From positions 62,001-126,000 of the forward strand of contig NZ_AMZB01000122.1 of the NCBI RefSeq assembly GCF_000313755.1: 64,000 nucleotides of DNA. The letters are read 5' to 3'. Below, piece by piece: positions 63,631 to 64,000 of the stretch. The notes beneath the pieces were generated by a model that did no database searches, had not been told where the DNA came from, and worked only from the letters and a program-made list of their open reading frames with translations. This DNA is from Pseudomonas nitroreducens TX1. Its GTDB lineage: Bacteria > Pseudomonadota > Gammaproteobacteria > Pseudomonadales > Pseudomonadaceae. Within the stretch, counting starts at the first letter, position 1; the number at the start of each line of letters is the position of its first letter. A program made the position numbers and the translations under genes.

Positions 63631-64000
63631 GTCGGCTCGCCGTACAGCGCGATGTAGCACTGGCGCAGGCCCTGGCCGATGTACTGGCGCACGCGCGGCA
63701 CGGAGACGCCCAGTTGCTCGGCGATCTCTGCATGGCCCAGGCCATCCAGGCGGTTGAGCAGGAAGGCGCTGCGTGCGCGGCTGGACAGTTTGCCCAGCAG
63801 GCGGTCGATCTCGCGAAGGTCGGCAAGGATCAGGCAGTGCTCCTCGGCTGAGGGCTGCACCGCCTCGGGCAGGCCTTTCAATTCTTCGAGGTAGGCCTGT
63901 TCCAGCGCCACGCGGCGCCAGTGATCCACAAGAATGCCCTTGGCCACGGTCACCAGGAAGGCTCGGGGTTCGCGCAGGGAGGGCAGCTCGCGACGACTGA
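63627..64000 (-). CDS. fiuI: FecI-like ECF sigma factor, N-terminus cut by window
   Basis: Last 124 or so codons of an iron-starvation sigma factor. The region-2 end reads SLREPRAFLVTVAKGILVDHWRR at the window edge, and the region 4 helix-turn-helix is LDGLGHAEIAEQLGVSVPRVRQYIGQGLRQCY. The reading frame continues past 64000. Part of the fiuI-fiuR-fiuA surface-signalling set, where iron-loaded receptor releases the sigma factor. Confidence 0.88.
   Translation of the reverse strand, partial: SRRELPSLREPRAFLVTVAKGILVDHWRRVALEQAYLEELKGLPEAVQPSAEEHCLILADLREIDRLLGKLSSRARSAFLLNRLDGLGHAEIAEQLGVSVPRVRQYIGQGLRQCYIALYGEPT

Overview
The window is chromosomal DNA of a high-GC gammaproteobacterium, almost certainly a Pseudomonas of the P. 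aeruginosa group (P. nitroreducens / P. citronellolis-like). The assignment rests on the mexR-mexAB-oprM locus with two intact MexR operators, a complete medium-chain-length polyhydroxyalkanoate (PHA) locus (phaC1-phaZ-phaC2-phaD facing phaI-phaF), creBCD, the fiuI-fiuR-fiuA siderophore signalling genes, and many Pseudomonas-type REP elements. No tRNA, rRNA, CRISPR array, prophage or insertion sequence was seen. Essentially the whole window looks like core genome.

Layout. (1) 1-10664: the end of bioA, a flavin amine oxidase, cytochrome b561, YceI, then mexR facing mexA-mexB-oprM. (2) 10997-22091, minus strand: a UPF0158 protein, two tandem HBM-type chemoreceptors, then (read in transcription order from the right) the tightly coupled ubiE-ubiJ-ubiB, hisI-hisE, tatA-tatB-tatC and rsmE. 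(3) 22233-29557: PHA genes, with phaI/phaF on plus and phaC1-phaZ-phaC2-phaD on minus. (4) 30084-37586, minus: DUF971, hslVU, a SPOR-domain protein, argS, priA. (5) 37803-43417, plus: rpmE, a secreted nuclease, an M48 lipoprotein protease, malic enzyme, a PAP2-like lipoprotein and a solute-binding protein. (6) 43523-64000: yccS-like, dbpA, a cold-shock gene, two secreted retropepsin-like proteins around an MFS pump, a DUF2780 pair and an acyltransferase, creB-creC-creD, small membrane proteins, a GST, a Vgb-like propeller, a PP2C-like phosphatase, and fiuA-fiuR-fiuI (fiuI cut by the window end).

Compared from memory with P. aeruginosa PAO1, the gene order is a mosaic: PA0420-PA0427, then PA5073 down to PA5046, then PA0454-PA0472. 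These segments lie at similar distances on either side of the PAO1 origin, which suggests origin-symmetric inversions. 

Regulation visible in the sequence: two GTTGA-N5-TCAAC MexR operators, sigma-28-like promoters ahead of both chemoreceptors, a sigma-32-like promoter for hslVU, a three-copy cre-tag-like array ahead of creD, several intrinsic terminators, and REP hairpins placed within about 20 nt of gene ends. The least explained items are a 139-nt inverted-repeat element between phaZ and phaC2, a roughly 55-residue N-terminal extension on PhaZ, and the cluster of secreted retropepsin-like and DUF2780 proteins.
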